Shown one piece after another: positions 19,789 through 27,647 of a stretch of DNA of 40,440 bases. The stretch's first letter is position 1. Each line of letters starts with the position of its first letter. The notes beneath the pieces were generated by a model. It worked only from the letters and a program-made list of their open reading frames with translations. It did no database searches and was not told the origin of the DNA. This stretch comes from Cypionkella sp. Lineage in GTDB: Bacteria > Pseudomonadota > Alphaproteobacteria > Rhodobacterales > Rhodobacteraceae. Both the position numbers and the translations under genes were made by a program. The stretch is taken from assembly GCA_025458085.1 (NCBI GenBank), contig JALOTC010000012.1:1-40440 (forward strand), written 5' to 3'.

Positions 19789-20444
19789 GGACGACTCCTT
19801 TTCCTGCAGGCATCGCGGCAATAGGCATCGGCCCCGATCGCGCGACCGAATTCTTCGTTCAGGGGCGCGCCACCAACGAGCACGATGTAATCCTCGCGCA
19901 GGCCCTTTTCCTTCATCGTGTCGATCACGACTTTCATATAGGGCATGGTCGTCGTCAGCAGGGCGGACATACCAAGGATGTCGGGCTTTTCCGTCTCCAA
20001 CGCCTCAAGATATTTCTCGACTGCGTTGTTGATGCCAAGGTCCACCACCTCGAACCCTGCGCCTTCCATCATCATGGCGACAAGGTTCTTGCCGATGTCG
20101 TGGATATCGCCCTTGACGGTGCCGATCACCATCTTGCCCATGCGCGGCGCGCCGGTTTCCACCAGCAAGGGCTTGAGGATATGCATCCCCGCCTTCATCG
20201 CATTGGCCGACAAAAGCACTTCCGGCACGAAGAGGATGCCATCGCGGAAGTCGTTGCCCACGATCGTCATGCCTGCAACCAGCGCTTTGGTCAGCACATC
20301 ATAGGGTGTCCAGCCACGCTCGATCAGGATGTTCACACCCTCTTCGATCTCTTCCTTGAGACCGTCATAGAGGTCGTCGTGCATTTGCAGCACAAGTTCG
20401 TCATCCGACAGTTCGGAAAGGATGATGTCGTCTTCGTCGGCCAT
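19767..20444 (-). CDS. Corrinoid (B12-binding) methyltransferase partner protein, altered C-terminus
   Basis: This is a MtbC-like cobalamin carrier that takes a methyl group from a substrate-specific methyltransferase and passes it on. The N-terminal helical cap domain covers about residues 1-95. The B12-binding domain contains GTVKGDIHDIGKNLV, where the DxHxxG His is the lower cobalt ligand, then GMSALLTTTMPYMK and VGGAPLNEEFGRAIGADAYCRDA. The start at 20444 has AGAGG upstream; an in-frame ATG 12 codons earlier is less likely. After DAYCRDA the family usually continues as an Ala/Val/Glu-rich helix, but here it ends CRKRSRPCPFPCF, reading through the next gene's ribosome-binding site. This suggests a deletion. 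No matching methyltransferase gene is present in the window. Confidence 0.85.
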   Translation of the reverse strand: MADEDDIILSELSDDELVLQMHDDLYDGLKEEIEEGVNILIERGWTPYDVLTKALVAGMTIVGNDFRDGILFVPEVLLSANAMKAGMHILKPLLVETGAPRMGKMVIGTVKGDIHDIGKNLVAMMMEGAGFEVVDLGINNAVEKYLEALETEKPDILGMSALLTTTMPYMKVVIDTMKEKGLREDYIVLVGGAPLNEEFGRAIGADAYCRDACRKRSRPCPFPCF

Positions 20445-20480
20445 GGGGCGTCCTCTGGCAAAGGGTGTTGCAGCCTGCAT

Positions 20481-20496
20481 GGGGCGAAACCGCCCC
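20481..20496 (-). promoter_or_regulatory. Leader hairpin before the corrinoid gene
   Basis: GGGGCG and CGCCCC form a perfect 6-bp stem with a four-base loop, 37 bases before the corrinoid gene's start. No B12-box or cobalamin-riboswitch core was found in the 156-bp gap. Confidence 0.35.
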
Positions 20497-20564
20497 TGCC
20501 ACTTTCCGGTTTACGACATGCGCCGATTGAAAGCCGACAGCAAGGGGGTCCGGCAACAGAGGAC

Positions 20565-20593
20565 TTGAAAATAGTTCATGTTATGTTCACAAT
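20565..20593 (+). promoter_or_regulatory. Candidate promoter placing transcription at the radical SAM start codon
   Basis: TTGAAA (five of six) at 20565-20570 and CACAAT (four of six) at 20588-20593 are 17 bases apart. The predicted start is at about 20600, next to the ATG at 20601, so the message could be leaderless. This fits the lack of a Shine-Dalgarno site. Confidence 0.4.
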
Positions 20594-20600
20594 TTCGCTC

Positions 20601-21689
20601 ATGTCGCGCTTGGATCCTACCCTTTTGCCTGGTCAGCGGCCCCGTGCGCGGGGGGCCAGTTCCAATGCGGCCGGACGGTTTGAACGGCAGGGGGCAGAGG
20701 CCTTTGACGATGGTTGGGATGTGCCAGAGGAGGACCGACTGATCCGAACAGAGGTTCGGGTCGAGGTGCCGCGCTCTGCCCTTAGCTACAACCGCTCGCC
20801 CGACCTGCCCTTTGACCGCAGCGTGAACCCCTATCGCGGGTGCGAGCACGGCTGCATCTATTGCTTCGCGCGCCCGACCCATGCCTATTTGAACCTGTCA
20901 CCGGGGCTGGATTTCGAAACCCGGCTGATCGCGCGCCCGGGGATTGATGCGGTGCTGGAGCGCGAATTGCGGGCACCGCGCTATGCGGTGGCCCCCGTGG
21001 CCCTTGGCACCAATACTGATCCTTATCAGCCCTGCGAGGCGGATCTGGGCGTGATGCGCGCGGTATTGCGGGTGCTTTCGGCTTTTCAGCACCCGACCGC
21101 AATCACCACCAAGGGCACCTTGATCGAACGCGATCTCGACATCCTCGCCCCGATGGCGGCACAAGGTCTGTTGCGGGTGGGCATTTCTGTCACGACAATG
21201 GACGCCACGCTTTCGCGCCGGTTGGAGCCGCGTGCCCCTGCGCCTGCGCGCCGGTTGGAGGTGATCCGCCGCCTCTCAGACGCGGGCGTCCCGGTTCGGG
21301 CGATGATCGCGCCGGTCATTCCGGGGCTGACGGATCATGAACTTGAGCCGATCCTTGCGGCCACGCGCGAGGCGGGGGCGGTGGCGGCAAGCTGGATTGC
21401 GCTGCGCTTGCCGATGGAGGTCGCGCCTCTGTTCCGCGATTGGCTTGCCACCCATGCGCCCGACCGCGCGGCCAAAGTGATGGGGCGGGTGCGCGAGATG
21501 CACGGCGGGCGCGATTACGACCCGGATTGGAGCCGCCGGATGCGGGGGCAAGGCGTCTGGTCCGATCTGATCGCGCAGCGTTTCGACCGTGCCTGTGTGC
21601 GCCTTGGCCTCACGCGCGACCTGCCGCCCCTGCGCCGTGACCTTTTTGCCCTGCCGCCACGGGCAGGCGACCAGCTTTCCCTGTTCTAG
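20601..21689 (+). CDS. PA0069-type radical SAM protein
   Basis: This radical SAM enzyme of 362 residues carries the cluster motif CEHGCIYCFARP (CxxxCxxC) near residue 80, preceded by NPYRGCEHG. The barrel continues through VALGTNTDPYQPCE, ITTKGTLIERDLDIL and VRAMIAPVIPGLTDHELEPIL. The layout matches the PA0069 family, related to spore photoproduct lyase-like proteins; the reaction is unknown to me. The ATG at 20601 is chosen because the protein then begins MSRLDPTLLPGQRPRARGA, a usual start for the family; an ATG six codons earlier is possible. It is divergent from the corrinoid gene and converges with the dipeptidase gene, ending five bases away. Confidence 0.88.
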   Translation: MSRLDPTLLPGQRPRARGASSNAAGRFERQGAEAFDDGWDVPEEDRLIRTEVRVEVPRSALSYNRSPDLPFDRSVNPYRGCEHGCIYCFARPTHAYLNLSPGLDFETRLIARPGIDAVLERELRAPRYAVAPVALGTNTDPYQPCEADLGVMRAVLRVLSAFQHPTAITTKGTLIERDLDILAPMAAQGLLRVGISVTTMDATLSRRLEPRAPAPARRLEVIRRLSDAGVPVRAMIAPVIPGLTDHELEPILAATREAGAVAASWIALRLPMEVAPLFRDWLATHAPDRAAKVMGRVREMHGGRDYDPDWSRRMRGQGVWSDLIAQRFDRACVRLGLTRDLPPLRRDLFALPPRAGDQLSLF

Positions 21690-21693
21690 CGCC

Positions 21694-22752
21694 TCAGCCT
21701 CCGAAGGTGCGCGCCATCAGGTCCAGCCAATTGCCATGGGCGATGCGGGTGATCAGGCCCTCGTCATAGCCGTGGTCGCGCATTGCCGCGATCAGGCCGG
21801 GAAGCCCCGCCACATCGCCCAAGACCGCCGGAATTTCGGCCCCGTCGAAATCGGAGCCGAGGCCGACATGGCCCTCTCCCAACCTCTCCAGCAGATGGTC
21901 CAGATGGGCCAGCACCGGCCCCCAGCCGCAGGCCGCGTTGCGCCGCCCGTCAGGGTTCAGGAAACTGACGGCATAGTTCAGCCCGACCATCCCGCCGCTG
22001 TCGCGGATGATGTCCAATTGCCGGTCGGTCAGGTTGCGCGAGGAGGGGCAGACCGCATGGGCATTGGAATGGGTGGCCACAATCGGGGCCTCGGACAGGC
22101 GGGCCAGATCGTCAAAGCCTGCCTCGTTCAGATGCGAGACATCAAGCATGATCTTGAGTGTATTGCATTCCCGCACCAGCCGCTTGCCTGCCTCGGTCAG
22201 GCCCGGGCCGGTATCGGGGCTGGCGGGATAGGCGAAGGGGACGCCATGGCCAAAGATTGTGGGCCTGCTCCAGACCGGGCCAAGCGAGCGCAGGCCCATG
22301 GCGTGAAAGGTGTGGAGCGCGTCAAGATCGGGACCGATCGCCTCGGCCCCTTCCATATGCATGACGGCTGCGATCACGCCTTCGGCCATGGCCGCCCGCA
22401 CTTCGGCAGCAGTGCGGCAGAGGCGAAAGGCCCCTTTCGCTTCGCGCTCCATCCACAGCAGAAGCCCCGCTTGTGTCAGCGCCATGGCCTGTGCCTCGGT
22501 CTGCGCGAGGGGCGGGGGCAGAGGCAAGGCATAGGGCGGGTTATCCATCGCGGCCATGTAATCCACGGCATCATGGCCTTTGGGGGAGGGGACATAGATC
22601 GCAAAGAACCCGCCCGCAAAGCCCCCCCGCCGCATCCGTGGCAAGTCCAAATGACCGCCCGCGCGCGCCTCCGGCCAGATCGCGGCGCGTGATCCTGCGT
22701 CTTGCGCCAGATGCAGGAGGATGTCGTTGTGGCCATCGAAAACCGGGATCAT
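21694..22752 (-). CDS. Membrane (renal)-type dipeptidase, peptidase family M19
   Basis: This zinc dipeptidase family hydrolyses dipeptides, including some with a D-residue at the C-terminal position. The protein opens MIPVFDGHNDIL, with the metal-binding HxD. Later motifs are MGLRSLGPVW, MLDVSHLNEAGFDDL, VATHSNAHAVCPSSRNLTD and VGLGSDFDGAEIP. The length is 352 residues. The start at 22752 has AAAGGG six bases upstream; the frame is open 18 codons further, without family features. No signal peptide is seen, so it probably acts in the cytoplasm. It lies 50 bp after nagA as the last gene of the amino-sugar operon, where it could cleave peptides released from muropeptides (inference). Confidence 0.9.
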   Translation of the reverse strand: MIPVFDGHNDILLHLAQDAGSRAAIWPEARAGGHLDLPRMRRGGFAGGFFAIYVPSPKGHDAVDYMAAMDNPPYALPLPPPLAQTEAQAMALTQAGLLLWMEREAKGAFRLCRTAAEVRAAMAEGVIAAVMHMEGAEAIGPDLDALHTFHAMGLRSLGPVWSRPTIFGHGVPFAYPASPDTGPGLTEAGKRLVRECNTLKIMLDVSHLNEAGFDDLARLSEAPIVATHSNAHAVCPSSRNLTDRQLDIIRDSGGMVGLNYAVSFLNPDGRRNAACGWGPVLAHLDHLLERLGEGHVGLGSDFDGAEIPAVLGDVAGLPGLIAAMRDHGYDEGLITRIAHGNWLDLMARTFGG

Positions 22753-22802
22753 GCCGTGCCCTTTCGCGCTTTTGGCCACACTGCCCCGGCAGGCCTGTCG
22801 CG

Positions 22803-23927
22803 TCAAACCACCCGCTTGCCGCCTTGCCAGACGGCAGCAAGGTCAAGGCTTTGATCAAGCGCCACCAGATCTGCTGGGCCACCCGGCGCGATACGGCCCA
22901 GATCGGTGCGCCCGATCACATCGGCAGGGATGCGGCTCGCCATGGCCAAGGCGCGTTCTAGCGGGATGCCCACCTCTGTGACCAGCACCCTGACGGCCCG
23001 CGGCAGGGTGAGGTCTGCCCCGGCCAGAGTGCCATCCTCTAGCGTCAGCCGCCCGCCGCGCCGCAGGATGCGCCTGTTGCCAAGGGTGAATTCCATCTGA
23101 TCCGTGCCAGCCGCAGCCATGCAATCAGAGACGAGGAACACCCCATTCGCCTTTGCTGTCAGTGCAAGGCGCATCACATCGGCATGGACATGGATGCCAT
23201 CGGCGATCAGGCCACAGGCAATCTCTGTGGTCAGCACCGTGCCTGCAAGCCCCGGTTCGCGGTTGCCGATCTGGCTCATTGCGTTGAAAAGATGGGTCGC
23301 GCATTTGGCCCCGGCCGCGATGGCGGCGCGTGCCTCTGCCCCTGTGCAGTCGCTATGGCCTAGGCTGACGATCACACCCGCTGCCGAGAGCCTGCCGATC
23401 TGTTCCGGCGTCGCGGATGCAGGGGCCAGCGTTACCATCAGCGCGGGAAGGACCGCCGCCGCATGGCAGAGAAGGGTCACATCCGCCTCGGTCATCGGGC
23501 GGATCAGGCTTGCGTCATGCGCGCCCTTGCGGCGCGGGTCCAGATGCGGGCCTTCCAGATGCAGGCCCAGAAGGCCGGCTGTGCCAGCGGCCAGAACCGC
23601 CGCATCGATCAGCCTTTGGGTTGCCTCGGGCCGGTCGGTGATGAGTGTAGGCAGGATGCCAGTGGCCCCCAACCGGGCATGGATGGAGCAAAGTGCCACC
23701 AGCCCTGCCGCGTCCATGGTGCCGTCGACCATCCGCCCGCCACCGCCATTGACCTGCAGGTCGATCATGCCGGGCGCAATGATCCCGCCGGGAAGCGCAG
23801 TTTCAACATGGCCCGGTGGCACATGATCTGACAGGCCCAGAACCTCTGCCCCGTCAATCAAAAGAACTGCGCCCTCTTGCAGGCATTCCCCGTCAAAGAC
23901 TTTTGCGCCCGTGATCGCTTGCCGCAT
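22803..23927 (-). CDS. nagA: N-acetylglucosamine-6-phosphate deacetylase
   Basis: NagA hydrolyses GlcNAc-6-P to GlcN-6-P and acetate. The TIM-barrel amidohydrolase has APGMIDLQVNGGGG near residues 51-64, the metal Glu in GLHLEGPHLDPRRKGAHD, metal His residues in LGHSDCTGAEA and CATHLFNAMSQIGNREPGL, and the catalytic Asp in FLVSDCMAAAGT. The length is 374 residues. The ATG shares its first base with the last base of the NagB-II gene's stop codon, so the two are translated together. It supplies the middle step between ether cleavage or GlcNAc phosphorylation and deamination. Confidence 0.95.
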   Translation of the reverse strand: MRQAITGAKVFDGECLQEGAVLLIDGAEVLGLSDHVPPGHVETALPGGIIAPGMIDLQVNGGGGRMVDGTMDAAGLVALCSIHARLGATGILPTLITDRPEATQRLIDAAVLAAGTAGLLGLHLEGPHLDPRRKGAHDASLIRPMTEADVTLLCHAAAVLPALMVTLAPASATPEQIGRLSAAGVIVSLGHSDCTGAEARAAIAAGAKCATHLFNAMSQIGNREPGLAGTVLTTEIACGLIADGIHVHADVMRLALTAKANGVFLVSDCMAAAGTDQMEFTLGNRRILRRGGRLTLEDGTLAGADLTLPRAVRVLVTEVGIPLERALAMASRIPADVIGRTDLGRIAPGGPADLVALDQSLDLAAVWQGGKRVV

Positions 23928-24946
23928 CAGACCGTCTCCGTCACCTTGCGCAGATGGGGTGGCGTGTCCGGGTCAAGGCCGCGCCTGCGGGCAAGATCTT
24001 CGACAAAGCGATAAAAGCTGACCGATAGGACGAGGGGCGCGAGAAGCGGATGCAGGCCCGCCACGGTAGGCAGCGCGGTGCAGCCTTTGGCCGTGGCACC
24101 GGTGACAAAGACATCCGCCCCCTGCGCGGCAAGCCGTTCGGCGGTCGCGACGACATGGGGCAGGGCGGCATCATCGATGGCAAGCGCCAGAACCGGAAAA
24201 TGGGTCTGCACGATGGCGGCAGGGCCGTGCAGCACCTCTGCCGCGCTGTAGGATTCGGCATGCAGGCCGCAGGTTTCCTTGAATTTCAGCGCGGCCTCGG
24301 CGGCAATGGCAAAGGCGGGGCCGCGCCCCAGCACAAAGGCCGAGCCCGCCCGTGCAAGCCGTGCCGACAGCGGCGACCAGTCCAGTGTCAGGGCCTGAGC
24401 GAAAGCCTCTGGCGCTTGGGCGATGGCCTGACGCAGCGCCGCATCTTCTTGCCACTCGGCAAGAAGCGCGAGGCCAGCCAGAACCGATGTGACAAAGGTT
24501 TTTGTGGCGGCAACGCTGCGCTCTTCTCCCGCGCCGAGGGGCAGGGCGTGCTGGCTGGCAGAGGTGATCGGACTGCCGGAGGCATTGGTGATGGCAATGG
24601 TCAGCGCGCCCCCCCTGCCAGCTGCGCGCATCATTTCGACGATATCGGGGCTTTGACCCGACTGCGAAACGCCGATACAGGCCGCGCCTGACAGGCGCAG
24701 GGGCCGCCCGTAGATGGAGGCGACCGAAGGCCCGACGCTGGCAACCGGCACACCGGCCAAAAGCTCGATCGCGTATTTCAGATAGGTCGCGGCATGGTCT
24801 GACGACCCGCGCGCTACAGTGGCCACAAGCGCCGGGTCAGTTGCCCGCAAAGCCGCCGCCGCAGCAGTGATCGCGGGGGCGCCATCATGCAGAAACCGCG
24901 CTGCCACCTGTGGGATTTCCGCCACTTCGCGGGCCATATGGGTCAT
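23927..24946 (-). CDS. SIS-domain glucosamine-6-phosphate deaminase (NagB-II type)
   Basis: This 339-residue protein has two SIS domains like the isomerase half of GlmS but lacks the N-terminal glutaminase domain, which is the NagB-II layout. Visible are ARGSSDHAATYLKY, VSQSGQSPDIVEMM, LGAGEERSVAATKTFVTS, LGRGPAFAIAAEAALKFKETCGLHAESYSAAEVLHGP and the C-terminal block DPDTPPHLRKVTETV. The likely reaction is GlcN-6-P to fructose-6-P and ammonia. It overlaps the gntR stop (ATGA) and precedes nagA. Another SIS function, such as a deglycase, cannot be ruled out from sequence, but the nagA neighbour supports the deaminase call. Confidence 0.85.
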   Translation of the reverse strand: MTHMAREVAEIPQVAARFLHDGAPAITAAAAALRATDPALVATVARGSSDHAATYLKYAIELLAGVPVASVGPSVASIYGRPLRLSGAACIGVSQSGQSPDIVEMMRAAGRGGALTIAITNASGSPITSASQHALPLGAGEERSVAATKTFVTSVLAGLALLAEWQEDAALRQAIAQAPEAFAQALTLDWSPLSARLARAGSAFVLGRGPAFAIAAEAALKFKETCGLHAESYSAAEVLHGPAAIVQTHFPVLALAIDDAALPHVVATAERLAAQGADVFVTGATAKGCTALPTVAGLHPLLAPLVLSVSFYRFVEDLARRRGLDPDTPPHLRKVTETV

Positions 24947-25716
24947 GGGGCTGTCCTTTCCGGGCGGGGGGCGAGTGTCAGTTCCACAGCGAAATCATAG
25001 GCATCGCCGCGATAGACTGACCGGGTGAACTCCACAACCCGGCCCGATGGCAGATAGCCGATCCGTTCGATCCGAAGCCCCGCAGCCCCCACCGGCACAT
25101 CCAGCAAGTCGGCATCCCGCGCGCCCAGATTGGCGGCGGAAATGCGCTGCACTGCGCGCACCGGGCGCAGGCCGCGGCTTTCGAGGACGGCGTAAAGGCT
25201 GGTTTCGACGACGGAAGGATCGGGCAGGCTTGCCGAGGAAAGCGCAGCGCGTTCGATGGCCAAGGGGATGCCATCGGAGCGTCGCACGCGTTCCAGGCGT
25301 ACGACCTGGTCGCCCGCGCCAAGACCGAGGGCCATCACCTCTTCGGGCGAGGGGGAGGTGATCTGGCGCGACAGCCAGAGCGATTCCACGCCCTTGCCGC
25401 GCCGGGCCATATCCTCGGTAAAGCTGGTCAAAAGTGACAGCGCCTGTTCCAGCTTTTCAACCTTGGGCGCGACAAAGGTGCCAGACCCGCGCCGTTGCAC
25501 GACCTGACCATCGGCCACCAGTGCCGCCACAGCCTTGCGCACAGTGACGCGCGACAGGCCGGTGAGGCTCGCCATGTCGCGTTCCGGCGGCAGGCTTGCG
25601 CCGGGGGCAAGGCGGCCCGTGGCAATCGCTTCGGCAATCCGGCGTTGCAGTTGCAGGTAAAGGGGGCCCGCCCCCGCGCCATCAAAGCCATCGAGAGAGA
25701 AGGTCTGGTCTATCAC
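24943..25716 (-). CDS. GntR-family (HutC/UTRA) transcriptional regulator of the amino-sugar operons
   Basis: The N-terminal winged helix-turn-helix spans about residues 15-85 (PLYLQLQRRIAEAI, LPPERDMASLTGLSRVTVRKAV, RRGSGTFVA). The C-terminal UTRA ligand-binding domain follows, with VVRLERVRRSDGIPLAIERAAL, SLYAVLESRGL and the late FTRSVYRGDAYDFAVEL. The length is 257 residues. The start is GTG at 25716, with GGGAGG upstream, overlapping the kinase stop. HutC/UTRA proteins next to nag genes usually respond to phosphorylated amino sugars. The repeats at 26566-26699 are the probable targets. Repressor action is inferred from the family. Confidence 0.9.
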   Translation of the reverse strand: MIDQTFSLDGFDGAGAGPLYLQLQRRIAEAIATGRLAPGASLPPERDMASLTGLSRVTVRKAVAALVADGQVVQRRGSGTFVAPKVEKLEQALSLLTSFTEDMARRGKGVESLWLSRQITSPSPEEVMALGLGAGDQVVRLERVRRSDGIPLAIERAALSSASLPDPSVVETSLYAVLESRGLRPVRAVQRISAANLGARDADLLDVPVGAAGLRIERIGYLPSGRVVEFTRSVYRGDAYDFAVELTLAPRPERTAP

Positions 25717-26546
25717 GCGGCCTCCCTCGCTAGGATCAAGGCCCCGTCAAGCGCCGTGCCGCGCGCGGGCCGCTGGGGCAGATCGGGCAGGGCCGCGCCG
25801 TAGGCGGGGCCGAGGCCGCCCAGAAAGGTGACAGGCAGAGCCGCCCGCCTGCGCAGGTCGTGCAGGATGCGTGCAACATCAGCGACCGAGGCCTGCCAGA
25901 CAGCTTGGGCGGCGGGATCTGTGCTCGACAGGGTCAAAGGCGCGAGGGCGGCGAAATCCGCAGGCCGTGCGCCTTGGGCAAAGGCCACCACCCCGGCGGG
26001 ACCACCATGGTCGTCCAGAAGGCGGTCAAGCAGCGGGGTCTTTTCGCAAAACCCGTCCACCGCCCGAAGCGCGCGCGCCAATAGTGCCCGGCCAAGGGCG
26101 GCACCGCTGCCTTCATCGCCAAGCGTAAAGCCCCAGCCACCGAAACTTTGCACCCGACCGGCTACGCGCAAGGTAAAAACTGAGCCGGTCCCAAGTGCCG
26201 CGACGATCCCATCCTCTGCCCCAAGCGCGCCCAAGGTGGCTGTGATGGCATCGGTTTCGACCCGCATCTTGGCAAAGGGCAATTGCTCTGAGAGCCAGTC
26301 TGCCGCGCCTGCCGCATTGGCCCCGGCAAGGCCAAGCCCTGCGGCAAGATTTTCGGGCAGGGACGCCAGCCCCGCATCGGCACAGGCAGCGCGGGTGGCG
26401 GCAAGAACGCTTTCCTTGGCCCCTTTGGGATCAGAGGCAATGTTGGCCGGCCCTGCCGCGCCAAGCCCGAGGATGCGCCCCGAGCGCTCTGCCAAAGCTG
26501 CCCGGCACCCACTGCCGCCGCCATCGATTCCCAGAAGAAAGGCCAT
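25713..26546 (-). CDS. BadF/BadG/BcrA/BcrD-family amino-sugar kinase (MurK/NagK-like)
   Basis: This 277-residue ASKHA-fold kinase begins MAFLLGIDGGGSGCRA, the phosphate-1 loop. It continues with GLAGANAAG, VETDAITATLGAL, VAALGTGSVF, GGWGFTLGDEGSGAALGRALL and LGGLGPAYG, as in GlcNAc kinases of the BadF group. MurK of Clostridium, which phosphorylates MurNAc and GlcNAc, belongs to this family (established knowledge). It is the first gene of the minus-strand operon, with GGAGG before the ATG. The presence of a MurQ-like etherase gene opposite suggests that MurNAc is one substrate; GlcNAc alone is the main alternative. Confidence 0.85.
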   Translation of the reverse strand: MAFLLGIDGGGSGCRAALAERSGRILGLGAAGPANIASDPKGAKESVLAATRAACADAGLASLPENLAAGLGLAGANAAGAADWLSEQLPFAKMRVETDAITATLGALGAEDGIVAALGTGSVFTLRVAGRVQSFGGWGFTLGDEGSGAALGRALLARALRAVDGFCEKTPLLDRLLDDHGGPAGVVAFAQGARPADFAALAPLTLSSTDPAAQAVWQASVADVARILHDLRRRAALPVTFLGGLGPAYGAALPDLPQRPARGTALDGALILAREAA

Positions 26547-26565
26547 GCGAATCCTCCGCTCATAG

Positions 26566-26585
26566 ATAATGCCAAAATAATACCA
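26566..26585 (-). promoter_or_regulatory. Left copy of the divergon operator/promoter element
   Basis: Read on the minus strand this is the 20-mer TGGTATTATTTTGGCATTAT, ending 20 bases before the kinase ATG. TTTGCA lies upstream, 16 bases before the CATTAT at the element's end, giving a possible -35/-10 pair. TGGTAT and TGGCAT inside it are 11 bp apart. The perfect mirror copy is at 26680-26699. Confidence 0.6.
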
Positions 26586-26600
26586 TTTGCAAAGTGGTAT
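26580..26600. promoter_or_regulatory. Imperfect palindrome next to the left operator
   Basis: ATACCA and TGGTAT face each other around a nine-base centre; eight of ten symmetric positions pair. It overlaps the left 20-mer and adds a third TGGTAT box, so it may be an extra binding site for the GntR regulator. Confidence 0.45.
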
Positions 26601-26679
26601 CTTTCTTGTGGCCTCTTATCTGCGCCATATCCTTGATATTATGGGGTTCGTGCGGAATTCAGAGAAAATTCTTTACGAG

Positions 26680-26699
26680 TGGTATTATTTTGGCATTAT
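26680..26699 (+). promoter_or_regulatory. Right copy of the divergon operator/promoter element
   Basis: This is the same 20-mer in the opposite orientation, ending 20 bases before the etherase ATG. Here TTTACG (26672-26677) sits 16 bases before CATTAT (26694-26699). TGGTATTATTT and TGGCATTATTT are consecutive 11-base direct repeats with one mismatch. Confidence 0.6.
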
Positions 26700-26719
26700 T
26701 TTCCGCAAGGGGGAATCAG

Positions 26720-27613
26720 ATGATATTGCGCCGTACCGAAAGCTTGCATCCAGAGGCGAAGGGCCTGCATTCCCTGCCTGTCTCTGTGCTCGCCTCGCGG
26801 GTGGTGGCGGCCCAGCTGGCAGCGTTGCGGGCGGTGGAGCCAGCGATTCCCGCGCTGGTGCAGGCAGCAGAGGCTGGGGCGCAGGCGCTTCGCTCTGGTG
26901 GGCGGATGGGCTATGCCGGGGCGGGGTCTTCGGGGCTGATGGCGCTCGCCGATTGTCTGGAATTGCCCGGCACCTTTGGCCTTCCGCCCGACCGTGTGCC
27001 GATGATGTTCGCAGGCGGGGCAGAGGCGTTGCTTCATATGACCGGCGGGGTAGAGGATGACCCCGCGCTGGCCCGCGCTGACATCGATCGCGCGGGGATC
27101 TCGGCGGGGGATGTGGTGCTCTGCCTCGCGGCCTCTGGTGGCACGCCCTATACGCTCACCATTGCCGAACTGGCTCGTGCGCGCGGCGCAGTGGTTGTGG
27201 GCATCGCCAATACCGAAGGCTCGGCCCTTCTGGCGGGTTGCGATATTCCCGTTTTGCTGGATACCGGGCCGGAAATCATTGCAGGATCAACCCGGATGGG
27301 CGCAGGCAGCGCGCAGAAACTGGCGTTGAATGTGATTTCCGTTCTGGTCGGGAGCGCGCTTGGCCATGTGCATGATGGCTATATGGTCAATGTCACGGCG
27401 GATAATGTGAAGCTCAAGGCCCGTGCCGCGCGGATTGTTGGCGTGCTTGCCGGTGTTGACGATGGCGCGGCCCTTGCGGCGCTGGGGGAAAGCGGTGGTG
27501 CAGTGAAGCCTGCCGTTCTGATCGCGCGGGGAATGGGGCCGCAAGACGCCCTTGCCGCGCTGGCCGAAAGCGGGGGCCATCTGGCCCCGCTTTTGGCACA
27601 AGACGATGCGTAA
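26720..27613 (+). CDS. murQ: MurQ-like N-acetylmuramic acid 6-phosphate etherase
   Basis: MurQ cleaves the lactyl ether of MurNAc-6-P, giving GlcNAc-6-P and D-lactate. The 297-residue SIS protein has PEIIAGSTRMGAGSAQKLAL and DNVKLKARAARIV, like MurQ. The Glu in LELPGTFG and the Glu in GGVEDD align by eye with the two catalytic Glu residues known in E. coli MurQ. The usual GTSGR loop reads GSSGL here, so the protein is divergent. The start at 26720 has AAGGGGG upstream; the frame is open further, but that part is within the operator region. It is the first gene of the importer operon. MurNAc-6-P is the likely but unproved substrate. Confidence 0.82.
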   Translation: MILRRTESLHPEAKGLHSLPVSVLASRVVAAQLAALRAVEPAIPALVQAAEAGAQALRSGGRMGYAGAGSSGLMALADCLELPGTFGLPPDRVPMMFAGGAEALLHMTGGVEDDPALARADIDRAGISAGDVVLCLAASGGTPYTLTIAELARARGAVVVGIANTEGSALLAGCDIPVLLDTGPEIIAGSTRMGAGSAQKLALNVISVLVGSALGHVHDGYMVNVTADNVKLKARAARIVGVLAGVDDGAALAALGESGGAVKPAVLIARGMGPQDALAALAESGGHLAPLLAQDDA

Positions 27614-27647
27614 TCAGGCGGAAACCGCCACCAACTGGGAGAGAACC

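Noticed and set aside
20445-20600. Possible cobalamin riboswitch before the corrinoid gene
   Set aside because: The gap is short and the minus strand lacks the B12 box; the GCCACT seen is on the wrong strand.
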